A stretch of DNA of 64,000 nt. Source: Morchella semilibera (lineage: Eukaryota; Ascomycota; Pezizomycetes; Pezizales; Morchellaceae). The notes below the pieces were generated by a model that was not told where the DNA came from, did no database searches, and saw nothing but the letters and a program-made list of their open reading frames with translations. The stretch lies in the NCBI GenBank assembly GCA_009192285.1, contig WBVU01000012.1:1798001-1862000 (forward strand). The letters are read 5' to 3'. Position numbers and translations under genes: made by a program. The first letter of the stretch is position 1; the number at the start of each line of letters is the position of its first letter. Below, piece after piece: positions 39,663-50,611 of the stretch.

Positions 39663-40190
39663 GCCCCCGGCCTTTACACCCTAAACTGCCTACATACCCT
39701 CCCCCTACATACATATCCCTAATGAACAGCATTCATATTTTCACCGGTTTATGATATCTGTCCCTCACTTCGGCCCCTCAGGCCCCCTCCCCTCACTTCG
39801 CTTCTTTCTACTCTACTCCCCACTCTACATACCCATACTTTCTCCTCGTTCTCCTCGTTCTCCTCCTCTTAATCTCCCACCCGCGTGCCCCCTCACCCCC
39901 CCTCACCCCCTCCTCGTTTGATTCACCTTATCTGTGGAGGGCCAAACATTGCGAGAAATCACAAATTGGGATCGACAACAAGATGTAGCTATACTTCGAC
40001 TATAGGAACTCCCAAAGGAAAAGGAAAACGCAAAAAAAAAAAGGAAAGAGGAAAAGGAAAAAAGAAGAGAGATAAAAAAAAGTGACTATTTTACACCGAA
40101 TAGAACCCTACAAATTATTTCAATAACCCCCCCCCCCCCCCGCGTCCGCCCGTCTCGTCTTCGCCGTCTAGCCATGTAGGTAGCAGCAAT

Positions 40191-43100
40191 CTACCGAACC
40201 CTCCATATTGTGAGAGGGCCCTTTGTAACTCCCGCTCCAAGCGCACTTCTACTAGCATCCGCGAGAGCGACCACATAGTCCTCTAACCTTCCCATCTCTT
40301 GGAAGCACGCCAGCACACTTTTTTCGGGATCTGCGACAATGGTCGCGAGTTCGAGGGTGTTCGCCAACAATCGCTTATTGAGATATTTACCGGCTTCCAC
40401 ATAAACATTGTGCATCGCAAAGGTAAGCTCGGGGATATAGACGTTCCGAACACCCTCAAGGAACATAATTTCGACGCCTCGTGGCGCTTCCTCAATCGCC
40501 TTGTCGAACCATGACTTGATCACACCCAATACTTTGGTGTGCACATCTTTAAAATTCTCATCGAGAATAGCTCTCCAAGCACGGTCGGCGCGCCTGTAAA
40601 ATCGATTAGAATGATGACCGGTGTAAAAATAAAAGTGTTTCGGAGGAGGCGTATATACTCAGGTCTTTTGCTCACTCTTTCATTCCAGCATTCAAGTGCA
40701 CGGAGAGCTCGCATGAAAATCTCAAACTCAACGTACACGGAGAGGGCCCAGTGGGCTTCCTCTCCTGCGAAGAGTCTCTTGTATTCATCAGCAATGGTAA
40801 TCTCGTGGCCACTGTACTCGGGTGAATCGATGATCGATTCGCTGTTAATTTTAACATAGACCACGTTCGCGGCAGAAAGGCGACCAGTTTCTACCACCCG
40901 TCAGTAAGTTTATCCGTAAGGAGCAATTGATCGTAATCGCCAAACTTACGTAAGAATCTTTTGTAAACCACAACACCCTTCTTGATTACTTCCGTCTTGA
41001 GCGGGTCACCGCCCAGCATAAGCCACTCCAGTCCTCTAATAAGAATATCATCCTCTTCTTGGATAGGGTTGTTTAATCCGGTTTCACCCATCACTTTCTC
41101 CAGCTTAATGACACGTCGGGTACTATTACGATACCTCTCGTCTGTGATATTCAAGCAAATGTCCATCGTCTTTTTCAAGCAGCTCTCGACATCGATGCTG
41201 TGCATCCTCATCAACTTCAGTAACTCGAACCTAGTATCACCCTTTACATTCACAAGGATATTTCCCATCACTTCGATTGCCTTGTTGGGCGAGAGGCGTC
41301 CAGCATACAATGGAATGAGTGCAGTTTTGCCTATGTCGAAGAGAAAATCAATGTACGCGGCAATAAGATCTTCCGCTTGTTCGAGGTGGGGCGTGTTTTC
41401 AGTAAACCCCGCATTCAGTGATCTCAAGACGAGTATGATATGCACAACAACTCTGAGTGTGTGCGGATCTGAAGCCTCGATCCCATAGTTTCCATCATTG
41501 ATCTTGGCCTTTGGGTCCTCTTTGAAAAGCTTGATCTGTCTATGTAGTTCGTTAACAAGCTCCACGACGCGAGTAGAGATGAGAGCTCCTTGGATTATAC
41601 GAAGAGGCTGGCCTGAGTCGGACTGCAGAACTTCCGCTGCAGCAAGAGAATCGATAATTCTTTCGAGGATTGTCTCATCGTCTGAGAGAGTCGAGCCCTT
41701 GGAATGAAACCCCGTGGAGTTAAAGATGGGGAAATTCTCAGCCGAAGCTGGAATACGGCCGCAGGAGGCAAGATATTTAGAATAGTACTCTTCCACAAGT
41801 GAGTTGATGTGTGCAAAAAGGTTGTCTTCCCAAGTTTCGCTGATATCTTGGACCTGCAGATCAACTGGTTTAGTTTATGATACTTAACACAAGACATAGC
41901 CAAGTAAGTACAACTTACGCTGACAATATCACCGCACAACGCTCCATAAACCGCTTTTTCCCAAACATCGCCCCCAGGCTTGCGAGCAATGGCGAAACAC
42001 ATTCTCCTCCATAGCTCTCTCCGTCTATTACCAATGACTCTCTTATCATCAGGATCTACTTCATCCTCCTCATTGTCGAGTCTTGGTCCATCAATTGAAG
42101 GATCCCAAGCTTCATCACCACCGCTCAAACTTGTGCCCCTCCACAGTTCACCAAAGTCTATACACGCTTGTTTTGCGCCCTCGAGATCTCCCTTCCGGAT
42201 GAATCTCCAAATGAGCCTCATGAAATTTCTTTCCGCTTCTTCATCCTCAGGTTCAAGCTGTTTCTGCTGTCTACTTGGCGCATCAGGGTCTAGCTCTGTA
42301 ATCAAATTCTTTTCTCCGCTTTGTTTCCAAAGAAAAGGTTCGACCCTGCAGTTAAGCTGGGTAATCTCTTTCCGCCAATGCGTTTTTGAGACTTCAGCGA
42401 CTCTTTGGTATACATCCACCCACTCCCATACCTAGAAGGATCTTCTTCAAGCCCCTCGGCTGGACTTGGAGCATACTTGTGCAGCCACTGAAGAATAAGA
42501 CTCCATTCCTTGAATTTGGTATCTGTTTCCAAAAGAAATTCCTTAACCCTCTGATTACTGGTATATTTGTTCGTGGCCAAGTCATCCGGCATATCCTGTG
42601 GTTTTACGTCGCCGTCTAGTCTATGCGATGAAAGGGTCCCAAACAGCTCCCACGTCTGATGTTCCAACTGCCACTGTAGCAGTTCCTGGTGATCTTCAAT
42701 TGTAGAGTCTTCGGAGATTTGCTCCCGTAATACCTCCAAACGTGCGGTGGAAACTTCCTGAAAATGATCGATGAGGTCACAGCCGGAAAGCGCGGCTTCA
42801 ACAGAATTGGGGTCATCGGATTGCAAAAGTTTAGAGGAGTCTAAACGGACGGCAAATGCGTCAACCTCGGCATATGCGTTTCCAGGGTGTGTTGAATCGA
42901 AAGTCATCATGTCTGCCATGATGTGTCAGCCAACAACCGTGGTTTGAGTGTACAGTAGATGCGAGCGTTTTGAGGGAGAAGTGTGGAGGGCGGGCATACC
43001 ATCTTGTTCGTAAGCCCTGGAGTCGTTGTTGTCGTTGTGGGTCCCATCGCTTGCCTGCATTCGGTCAGATCGGCCAGTTAGAAGGTGATTCTAGAAGCTC

Positions 43101-43597
43101 CTCGGTGAAACGCGGGGAACTGGCAAGTGCAGTGAGCAAAGCAAAATCCCGATGGCACGCCTGCTATGTGTGCTTGTATGTGCGCGTGTATGTGGGGAGG
43201 GTGAGGGGCGGGGAATCAAGCATCAAGTCTAATGTCAAAGATCAGAGATCAAGAGGGAGCAAATCATGATACGTACATCATCACCCATAACCCAGGATGC
43301 ATCCATTTGCTGCTCCTGTCACCGTCGTCAGCCATCGAAGCTGGCCATCGTCTCACGCGTGCAATCCCTTCCTCATCCAGAGCGTTTGCAAGAAAGCTCG
43401 GGTTGGATGGGGCAGGAGGGGGTAGGAGTGACCAATCTCGATTCGACACGACGGGAGAAATCAAGACGTACCTGTTGCTGCATACCCGGTGCCGCTGGTA
43501 AAAGGTTACTCGCGCGAGAATTTGTACTGAAGGAAAAGGCGGATTTCTGGGGAGGGGCCCTGGAGTTGGAATCGGGATTCGTAAACATGGGAGCCAT
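40191..43597 (-). CDS. Nucleoporin Nup84 (Nup107 family), Y-complex scaffold subunit; one-base frameshift
   Basis: Nup84/Nup107 is an alpha-helical subunit of the Y-shaped outer ring of the nuclear pore. I read six exons: 43472-43597, 43000-43054, 41919-42912, 40950-41853, 40659-40890 and 40191-40593. Introns have donors GTACGT, GTATGC, GTAAGT, GTAAGT and GTATAT, CTGAC or ACTAAAC-type branches, and AG acceptors. Family landmarks are SGWMYTKESLKSQKR, ITELDPDAPSRQQKQLEPEDEEAE, LIWRFIRKGDLEGAKQACIDFGELWR, SETWEDNLFAHINSLVEEYYSKY and ADRAWRAILDENFKD. N-terminal exon 1 (MAPMFTNPDSN...) and the 55-nt exon 2 join in phase to exon 3; a start at 42919 (MADMMTF) is the alternative. The frame shifts by one between about 42440 and 42302, before NLITELDPDAP. 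Counting one missing base gives 2715 nt (904 aa). A 47-nt intron with a poor GTCTCA donor is a less likely explanation. Confidence 0.88.
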
Positions 43598-44758
43598 CTG
43601 CGTTATTTCGGGGAAGAAGGAGGGGGGGGGGGGAGGAATGGTTTGTAGGAGGTGGGAGTAGAGGTGGGTGGTGATGTCGCTTTCTTTGGGGAAGTCGCGT
43701 TTAGGAACTTCTCGCGAAAGCCCAAGGACAATCATTTACCCAATTAAGCATACCAGCCACTCACATCAAAGTGTTACCCAGAAGCCACATCTTGAAACCT
43801 AATTGAATGAAGAGCCACAATGCATCAAGCATTTGGAAGCCCAGTAAAATCCGCACAAAGTCTTTGTCGGCAAAAATCTTCTTCAGACGAGGTGCGTTTG
43901 CCAAGACTAGGTCTGACCTGCATAAATTCGCGTTTTCCCTACAACCTCTTTCAAAAATCAATGTCTATAGGCACTAATTAGAGTCTCGGATCAGAACTGT
44001 TCAGTTTTTGTTCAGGCCCGTGCGGTCTCTTTGCGTGCTCAACGTGTCCTTATACCGATCTCATCGTCACCATCATAGCGAGCCTGATTCCTCCGGGATT
44101 ATGTGGGCATTCGTCGTTTTGGGGGCGGTACATTCCACTCTGTAAATAGTTTTTTTTTTATTGTAAATAGTTTTTTTTTTTTTAATTCAATCAAAATATT
44201 CCAAATTAACTTAAATCGGTCTGAGTCAATGTGAACGTTCCCAATCGATGTAAATACACACATACATGCACATATAATTCTAGGGGATGCGGGATCCAGT
44301 CTAAACAACCCTACTAATGTAAAATGTAAACCAAGCTCCACTTTGTCTATTTCTTTTTTTCTGGGGAGAATATTGCCATCGGCCCTGATGCCGATGGAGA
44401 GGTCCTCTCCCTCTGTCGACGTGGCTGCAGGAGGGGCAAGCAAAGTGTAGCGGGGGAAGCGAAGGAAGGAAGGAGGGGTAGGGCAGTGCACATAGTGAAT
44501 AAGGGAGCAGTAAAACACTCCTAGAAGATCAGATGGAACTCCTGTTTCGGTTCATGAAACCCCTCCCCCATATCCCCACGCTGGATTTTGATCGAAGCTT
44601 CATATGTTCTTTAAAAACAGGAATAGAAAGATCTAGTCTAAACGTCTCTCCAAATCTCCACGTCTGTGGTTACAATGGTACACCATATGTAGTCCTATTC
44701 TCACGACGACTCAAACCCCCACTTTTATTAGGTAGCTTTCCGGTGCATTGACGATTGA
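43598..44758. other. Intergenic between Nup84 and Cmc4
   Basis: No gene is supported. Two poly(T) stretches at 44152-44160 and 44171-44181 fall in a short AT-rich patch. A small minus-strand frame at 43761-43961 with a hydrophobic segment (FVRILLGFQMLDALWLFIQLG) has no match that I recognise and may be chance. The Nup84 promoter should lie in the first few hundred bases. Confidence 0.4.
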
Positions 44759-45242
44759 TTATCTTTGTCGAGTTTCATGAAGTTCAGCAGCACCCCCGGA
44801 GCCACCGGCACCTTGCCTCTTCTTCAGCTTCAACTTCAGGAGGCTCTCTTTCGGACAGCAGGTTGATTCCGCACCCGACCCTTCCCGTTTGTAAAGCTCT
44901 GCACAGCATTCGTACAACGCGTCGATCAAGTGCGCACAATGGGATTCGTTGTAGTTGCTTTTCTGGAGGCAGGTTTGGATCGCGCACTGCCATGGGAGGG
45001 CAAGGTTGGTATTCGTTAACAACGTCTCCATGTGCGCATCTTAGAGGCTACAGGAAAGGAAAGAACCCGGGGATGACCCACTGCACGAGGATAGCAAGGC
45101 GGGTCCGCTCGCAGAGCTTCGTCAAGTGTCTTTGGCTGTGATTGTACATTGCAGTAGCAGTTTCATGTCAGCGGTATATAATGGCATTGTGAAACATATC
45201 TCTCGAGGAGCCTAGGGCGGATGGGTATTTTTGGCGTACCAT
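44759..45242 (-). CDS. Cx9C mitochondrial protein Cmc4
   Basis: Cmc4 is a small twin-Cx9C protein of the mitochondrial intermembrane space, imported by the Mia40 relay. The final exon 44759-44986 encodes CAIQTCLQKSNYNESHC, then IDALYECCAELYKREGSG, then TCCPKESLLKLKLKKRQ. This reproduces the family's cysteine pattern, including the extra CCP motif. Exon 45082-45135 supplies EALRADPPCYPRA, which joins in phase across an intron with donor GTGGGT and acceptor GGCAG. That second exon has no ATG of its own in frame. A start codon standing alone as an exon (45240-45242, followed by GTACGC and ending at CACAG before 45135) fits the splice rules and gives 285 nt (94 aa), but this first exon is only a proposal. 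The ATG at 45031 inside the last intron would drop the conserved DPPC segment. Confidence 0.85.
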
Positions 45243-45952
45243 ATCGGCCACGGGTTAAGGATAAATTGGGGAAGATCGGGTCAAATTCGCCGAATGTCGA
45301 TGAGATCTAGCTTCCGTCTGTCATTCCATCGAATTTATAGGAAAGGGTGGCGGTCACAACTCGAGGCCGTTGCATGACAAGGCACGGCAAGCAAGGAAAG
45401 CACTCAGGGTTCAGATCAATGAAGTCATTATGGGAAATAGTGACCAAAAGCTTCAAAGGTCGTTGACCCAGCTTTAATCAATCAAGCTGAGTACTGGCAC
45501 CTTTACAGTTCAGTACAAAGCAAAACATCACGATTTCCATTTATCCAGAGTTAATGAATGGTGAGGGTTTAAAACTGAGGCAAAAGATGGAATTTACAGG
45601 GGTTGCATACAGGTAGGTACATGAGGTAACTCCCTCCTGTAGCTATGAATCGTGAATCTTTGAATTTGAGATGTGATGTTGCAGACCCGCATCTCACAAT
45701 CAGCCTCACCTGGCGCCAAGCCACACCAAACCCCTCATACTACGTTAGTGAGAACTCTCCAGAACGGCCCCTTCAACCCCAGAAACATCCTCCACTTTAC
45801 CAACTACCTACAACTTCACCACCACCACCACCCCCCTCTCCTTCCTCCACATCAACACAACCGATACACCCACCACCCCTGTTTCCCTCCTCATTATCAC
45901 CCTCATCCACTCTCAACAGAACACATTTTAGTGTCTAGACAAACATTTCAAA
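45243..45952. promoter_or_regulatory. Divergent promoter region between Cmc4 and SUMO
   Basis: About 700 bp separate the two divergently transcribed genes. The SUMO side is C/A/T-rich with CACCACCACCACC near 45820-45832, a typical fungal leader or core promoter composition. I see no clear TATA box and name no transcription factor site. Confidence 0.45.
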
Positions 45953-46828
45953 ATGAGTACAGAACCCGGAGCCAACGACTCATCGATCCCTCCTCCCAAG
46001 CCCGAAGAGACCGCCAACGAGCACCTCAATATCAAGGTCACAGATGGAAACAACGAAGTCTTCTTCAAGATCAAGCGCACGACTCAGCTGAAGAAGCTGA
46101 TGGACGCGTTCTGTGACCGTCAGGGAAAGTCCCCAACCAGCGTTAGATTTTTGTTTGATGGGACCAGGGTCCAAGGCAATGATAGCCCACATACTGTGAG
46201 TAATATTCCTACATGACTAGATTATGTCTAGCATTCAGTCTTTTTTTACACGCGTTTCCCTTTCATGCCTGTACACACTCACTCTTTTTCTTTCTTTTTT
46301 CTTTCTTTTTTTTACTTCATGTGGAATTTTGTTGGTGGGGTGTCATGATGCTTGGTTTGCCTATCACTGCTAGCTGTCCACTCGTTTAGGAGTGGCGATT
46401 AGAGTTTGGCACGCGTTCCTGACTATCCCTGGCACGCTGAACCGACGATCTATCCTGTCGACCTCTTTGCTTCCTATTATTTGCTTGTTACTTCTTATCT
46501 TCCCTGCTTAGCATGTCATGTCCGAGAGCACACCAAGTTTAGCCCAGATACTCGGAATCCTGGGGGAATTCACAATTGGCCCGCCTTACAGATATGTTTT
46601 GAGAGTTTGCTCTTGCCTGATAAGGGCAATTGCATAAATCTCCATCTAAGGGTTTCCTATCATAATGCGCGTGTGCTCTCGGGGGCGCTCATTGGACTGC
46701 TAAAAGCCACATTCTTGTTTTTCATATATTTAGATTGTTTCATGCTAACTAGTCATCGTCAATAGCTCGATATGCAGGATGGTGATACCCTCGAGGTTCA
46801 TCAGGAACAGATCGGCGGCTCCCTCTAG
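45953..46828 (+). CDS. Small ubiquitin-like modifier SUMO (Smt3/PmtC type)
   Basis: SUMO is conjugated to lysines of nuclear and other proteins after its C-terminal tail is clipped to expose GlyGly. Exon 1 (45953-46195) encodes an acidic, Pro-rich leader, then [36 protein letters not shown] and [18 protein letters not shown]. Exon 2 (46766-46828) encodes [20 protein letters not shown] and the stop. The joined frame is 306 nt (101 aa), intact, and aligns along the whole ubiquitin-like fold. The mature end is after GG, so two residues (SL) must be removed by a Ulp-type protease. The single intron is 570 nt with donor GTGAGT, branch region GCTAACTAG and acceptor AATAG. This is long for the window, where other introns are mostly 60-150 nt, and it contains an unrelated chance frame. 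Confidence 0.95.
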
Positions 46829-48270
46829 ACACCTTTCGCCCACGCGAAACCCCTCTCAGCCCGCACCATCAACCGAACTTGCAGATGGAGGCAAGTATAA
46901 TAGCAATGGAGGGACAATGAAAGGTATATCTAGGGCATCATTTTTTGTTAAAATCGATTTGGAGTGTGTGGGAAATTTGTTAATGATGCTTTTTTACTGT
47001 TCTTCATTTCTTACGGTTTGATTTTGTTGTCCCTTATTATTTTCCATTGAACCACTACCTGCCTGTTTCCGCATCGGGTTTCGTACTCCCATTATTTTTT
47101 TACTTCTGGGGAGAGCTAGGCTGGGCTAGTATATTCTTGGAGGTCGCTTGTTCTTCCTTTGTTTTGTTTCTGGTTCTGGCGTAGATAGGGCAGAGATTTT
47201 TACGCGAAAATGGTATCCTCGACGTTGCACATGGCAATCATGATAGATGGCACCAGGGGATTCTTGGGGCTTTCTTTTCTTGTCTCTTTCTATTAATCTA
47301 TACCTAGTAGCATTCATTCTTATCATGATTCCCGAGATGGGCCTGCTTAGCATTATTTACATACCTGTAGGCATCTATATTCTTTTTTGCATATTTCCTA
47401 TATATAGTTCCTACAGTTATAATCACAGCCCATGTATACCGTCCTACTAGCATCTAGACTCAAGAAAAGAATTGCACCATACCTATATCATCATATATGA
47501 GGATCCTCACCCAATACAGGCGGCCGAGTCATACCCTATCACTCGGTTATAAGTATAGACGAATCTAGACTAGCGCCGGGTGGGTAAATTGACTATGCAC
47601 GCCCGCACGCACGCCCGGTACATACGTGTGGCTTTAGCCATGAGGTTATTGGGCCCTGCTACGTATTATGATGGGGAGGGGGGGTGTCCTCTGTCCCAAG
47701 GTAGGGAGGGAGGGGGTGGAGGGTGGAGGGGGTGGAGTAGGGCTACAGTTGGGCAGCTATGTGTCTTTGAGCTGAAGCTTAAGAGATGTAGGTAGATGTG
47801 TAGATGCAGATCTATCCGCCTTTGCGTTGTTTTTTTTGTTTGTGTGTGTGTGTACAAATTGTTTTCGTCCGTGTTCTGGGGCCTTCGGTGTGTTTCAACG
47901 GCCATCGGATTCGAAATCTGCTGGCGAGAATTGCGATGATCAGGAACCCCGGGGCTGTGTTATGTAGGTAGGTAGAGAGTAGGTACTATGGTGACAATTA
48001 TGACTGGCAATGTACGTACATACTTGTACTTACATGTAGCAAGCATGGCATGATGTACGTGCGGTACTCTGGGTACAACAAACCCTGGTATGCACACACA
48101 CACACACATGGGGCGGTGATGGTGATGGTGGTGGTGGTATCTCGATGTAACGATTGTAAGGCGAGCAAATACATAAAGTACTTATTCACATCTCATCCGT
48201 ATGTACATGATGTGGCAGCGCAATTAACATGAAGCAGATAGGTAGAACTGCAAGTAGATATTGCACATAT

Positions 48271-48302
48271 GCTATGCCATGCCATGCCATGCCATGCTAT
48301 GC
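48271..48302. repeat. CATGC pentanucleotide microsatellite
   Basis: Units of TATGC, CATGC and CATGC are repeated about six times. This is seen directly. Confidence 0.8.
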
Positions 48303-48778
48303 CACGCTATGCTTGTCACTACCGTGCTCAAGAGCTGGAGTCACGGACCGGTTGTATTTAGGTCGTGGGGTATGTCAAGTAGGTACATGTACATGTGGGT
48401 ACATATGTACATTGTTTACCCATCTACTTACCTGTAACTGCATACCCACTGCATCAAGTCCTCCTCCTCCTCATCCTCGTCCTCGTCCTCGTCTTCCTCC
48501 TTCTCGATGGAACCCGTATGCATTATCGGAGTGACGTATTCTGGCACGACGGCCCAAAGGATCTCTCTCTCTCTAGCTCTGTCTCTCTTTAATTCTTTAT
48601 ACTCGCGCAATTAAGCGTAAACGGAGTCTACATATGTACATGTACAAGTACTTACCTGTACCTATAATCTTAATTACCCTCATCGTCGGGAGTAAACTAC
48701 ATGGTACATTCCCTAAGTAGCTAGAAGCTCCTCGGAGATTCAACAATTTAATTTTGATCGAGCGATCTCTACAAGGAC

Positions 48779-48781
<3 letters not shown>

Positions 48782-48816
<35 letters not shown>
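48782..48816. repeat. CT dinucleotide microsatellite
   Basis: About 17 CT units upstream of the GcvT gene are seen directly. Confidence 0.85.
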
Positions 48817-48820
<4 letters not shown>

Positions 48821-49040
48821 ATCTCTCCGGACCAACGCAAGGGTAAAAAGAAGGTTTTTTGTACTACCACAACTAAACACCTCGGCTGACTACCCCACAA
48901 AATAGCGCTAGTCCTAATATGGTATTCACGGTTTCGTCATTGACCACAGGTATTATCGTCTCTATCAATCTATCAAAACCACCACCAACCACAACCCCCA
49001 GTTCAATCTCAGAAAAAAACAAAACAAAAAAAACAACGCA

Positions 49041-50611
49041 ATGCTTATCTCACGAACAATCAGACTCACTACGGTCAGCGGGAGGCTGGGGCTCCCTATC
49101 CTGCGCCAATTTACCAGACTTCCCCAGCACCGATCATTCGCTAATGCTAATAATGCCAATGCCTCCATCGAGGAGCTCAAGAAAACACCGTTGGATGCCC
49201 TGCATCACAGAAACGGTGGGAAGATGGTCCCTTTCGCAGGGTACTCTATGCCTGTGCTGTACGCGGACCAGGGAGTCGGCGACAGCCACAGGTTCGTCAG
49301 GGAGCGGAGCGGTCTCTTTGATGTCTCGCACATGGTGCAGCACCGGTTCGTACTTCTAGATAGCAGCCTCGATCCGATCCCCGGGAACAATTGTGTTATT
49401 ACTATAACCGGGGGAACCGCAATCTAACATGGATTTGATGGGTGGTGGTGGGGGTGTATGGAATGAACAGATTCACGGGCCCCGGCGCACTCTCCTTCCT
49501 GCATACAATCACACCCACGGACCTGACCGCGCTGGAGCCCAACCAGTCCACGCTGTCGGTCCTCCTGCACCCCGTCACGGGCGGAATCGTCGACGACCTC
49601 ATCATCACTCTCGAGACCCCCACATCCTTCTATGTGGTCACAAACGCCGCCTGCAAGGCAAAAGACACAGCTTACATCACCGAGCACCTCTCCCGCTTCA
49701 ACGACAGCGGTGCCGGCCCCGTCCGCCACGAGATCCTGGAGGGCTACGGCCTCATCGCGCTGCAGGGCCCCCTGGCAAAGGACGTCCTCCAGGAATACCT
49801 CGACTACAACCCCACGCGCGGTAAGCTCGATCTCGCCACGCTCTACTTTGGCTACGCGACGACCGTCGATGTCCTCGTGGGCACCGGGAACGCGGAGAAA
49901 CTGCATATCGCCCGCGGCGGGTACACGGGCGAGGACGGCTTCGAGATCTCGATCTCCCCGCGAAACACGGAGGCCGTCACGCAGGCGCTGCTTGACGTTG
50001 GGGCCCGCGGCGACAGGGTCAAGCTCACAGGGCTCGGGGCACGCGATAGCCTGAGACTCGAGGCGGGCATGTGTCTGTATGGACATGATATCGACGATAC
50101 CACCACGCCGATCGAGGCCGGCCTGAAGTGGCTGGTGGGTAAGACTAGGGTCATGGAAGGGTATGCACGGTATTTTGTGATTGGAACCGATATGCGGAGG
50201 GTGGCGGCGCTGATGTGACGTTGTTGCTGTAGGTCGTTCAATGGACATGAGACAATTGCCCGCCAGTACAGCGACTGGAAGCTTGTTGAGCGCCGCCGCG
50301 TGGGCTTCATCGTCGAGGGCGCGCCCGCCAGAGAGGGCGCCGAGGTCGTCGAGAAGAACACCGACAATATCATCGGTACCTAACCCCCCCCCCTCCTCCA
50401 TCATAGCCAACTAACGCTTCAAAAAAAAATCAAAGGCAAAGTCACATCCGGCTGCCCGTCGCCGACGCTGGGGCTCAACATCGCAATGGGATACATCAAG
50501 AGCGGCTTCCACAAGAGCGGGACCGAGGTCGGCGTCAAGGTGCGCGGCAAGGTCCGGCCGGGAAAGGTCGCGAAGATGCCGTTTGTGGAGGCAAAGTATT
50601 ATAAGGCGTGA
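49041..50611 (+). CDS. Aminomethyltransferase, T-protein of the mitochondrial glycine cleavage system
   Basis: T-protein transfers the methylene group from lipoate-bound aminomethyl on H-protein to tetrahydrofolate, releasing ammonia. Four exons: 49041-49345, 49471-50160, 50233-50375 and 50436-50611. Introns are 125, 72 and 60 nt (donors GTTCGT, GTATGC, GTACCT). The total is 1314 nt (437 aa) in an intact frame. The N-terminus (MLISRTIRLTTVSGRLG...RSFAN) is Arg/Ser-rich and acid-free, a mitochondrial presequence. Family motifs include PLDALHHRNGGKMVPFAGYSM, RSGLFDVSHMVQHRFTGPGA, GGIVDDLIIT, ARGGYTGEDGFEIS, LGARDSLRLEAGMCLYGHD and GKVTSGCPSPTLGLNIAMGY. I chose the donor at 50161 because it gives GKTRVMEG|SFNGHETIA, in phase; an earlier GTAAGA at 50140 would break the frame. 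Confidence 0.95.

Larger units (their letters stand above)
33496..40190. other. Microsatellite-rich intergenic stretch
   Basis: No gene is supported in 6.7 kb. The sequence is crowded with simple repeats: (GGT)n at 34083-34110, (CATT)n at 34551-34576, (GAGT)n at 35222-35273, (TATTTT)-like at 35935-35980, (CA/GT) tracts at about 37528-37546, AAAAC at 37386-37412, GACTC at 38093-38125, CACTCA at 38598-38690, T25 at 39638-39662, and C-rich runs near 37972-37985 and 40127-40141. Short frames in it follow these repeats and have no families. One TACATGTA palindrome is at 35890. Confidence 0.5.
46829..49040. other. Intergenic, simple repeats
   Basis: No gene is supported. I see a CATGC pentanucleotide array at 48271-48302, a GT tract near 47838-47851, a CT tract at 48782-48816, several TCCTCG units near 48461-48500, and three TACATGTA palindromes at 48031, 48384 and 48637. 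The sequence ACTTACCTGTACCTATAA at 48651 also occurs at about 6961. The last 150 bases are A/C-rich and likely hold the GcvT leader. Confidence 0.45.

Noticed and set aside
42302-42440. A 47-nt intron in Nup84 as the reason for the frame change
   Set aside because: The donor GTCTCA is unlike the other introns and the branch site would be only about 5 nt from the acceptor, so a missing base is more likely.
46406-46765. A 119-residue frame
   Set aside because: It lies inside the SUMO intron and ends exactly at the splice acceptor; nothing supports it as a gene.
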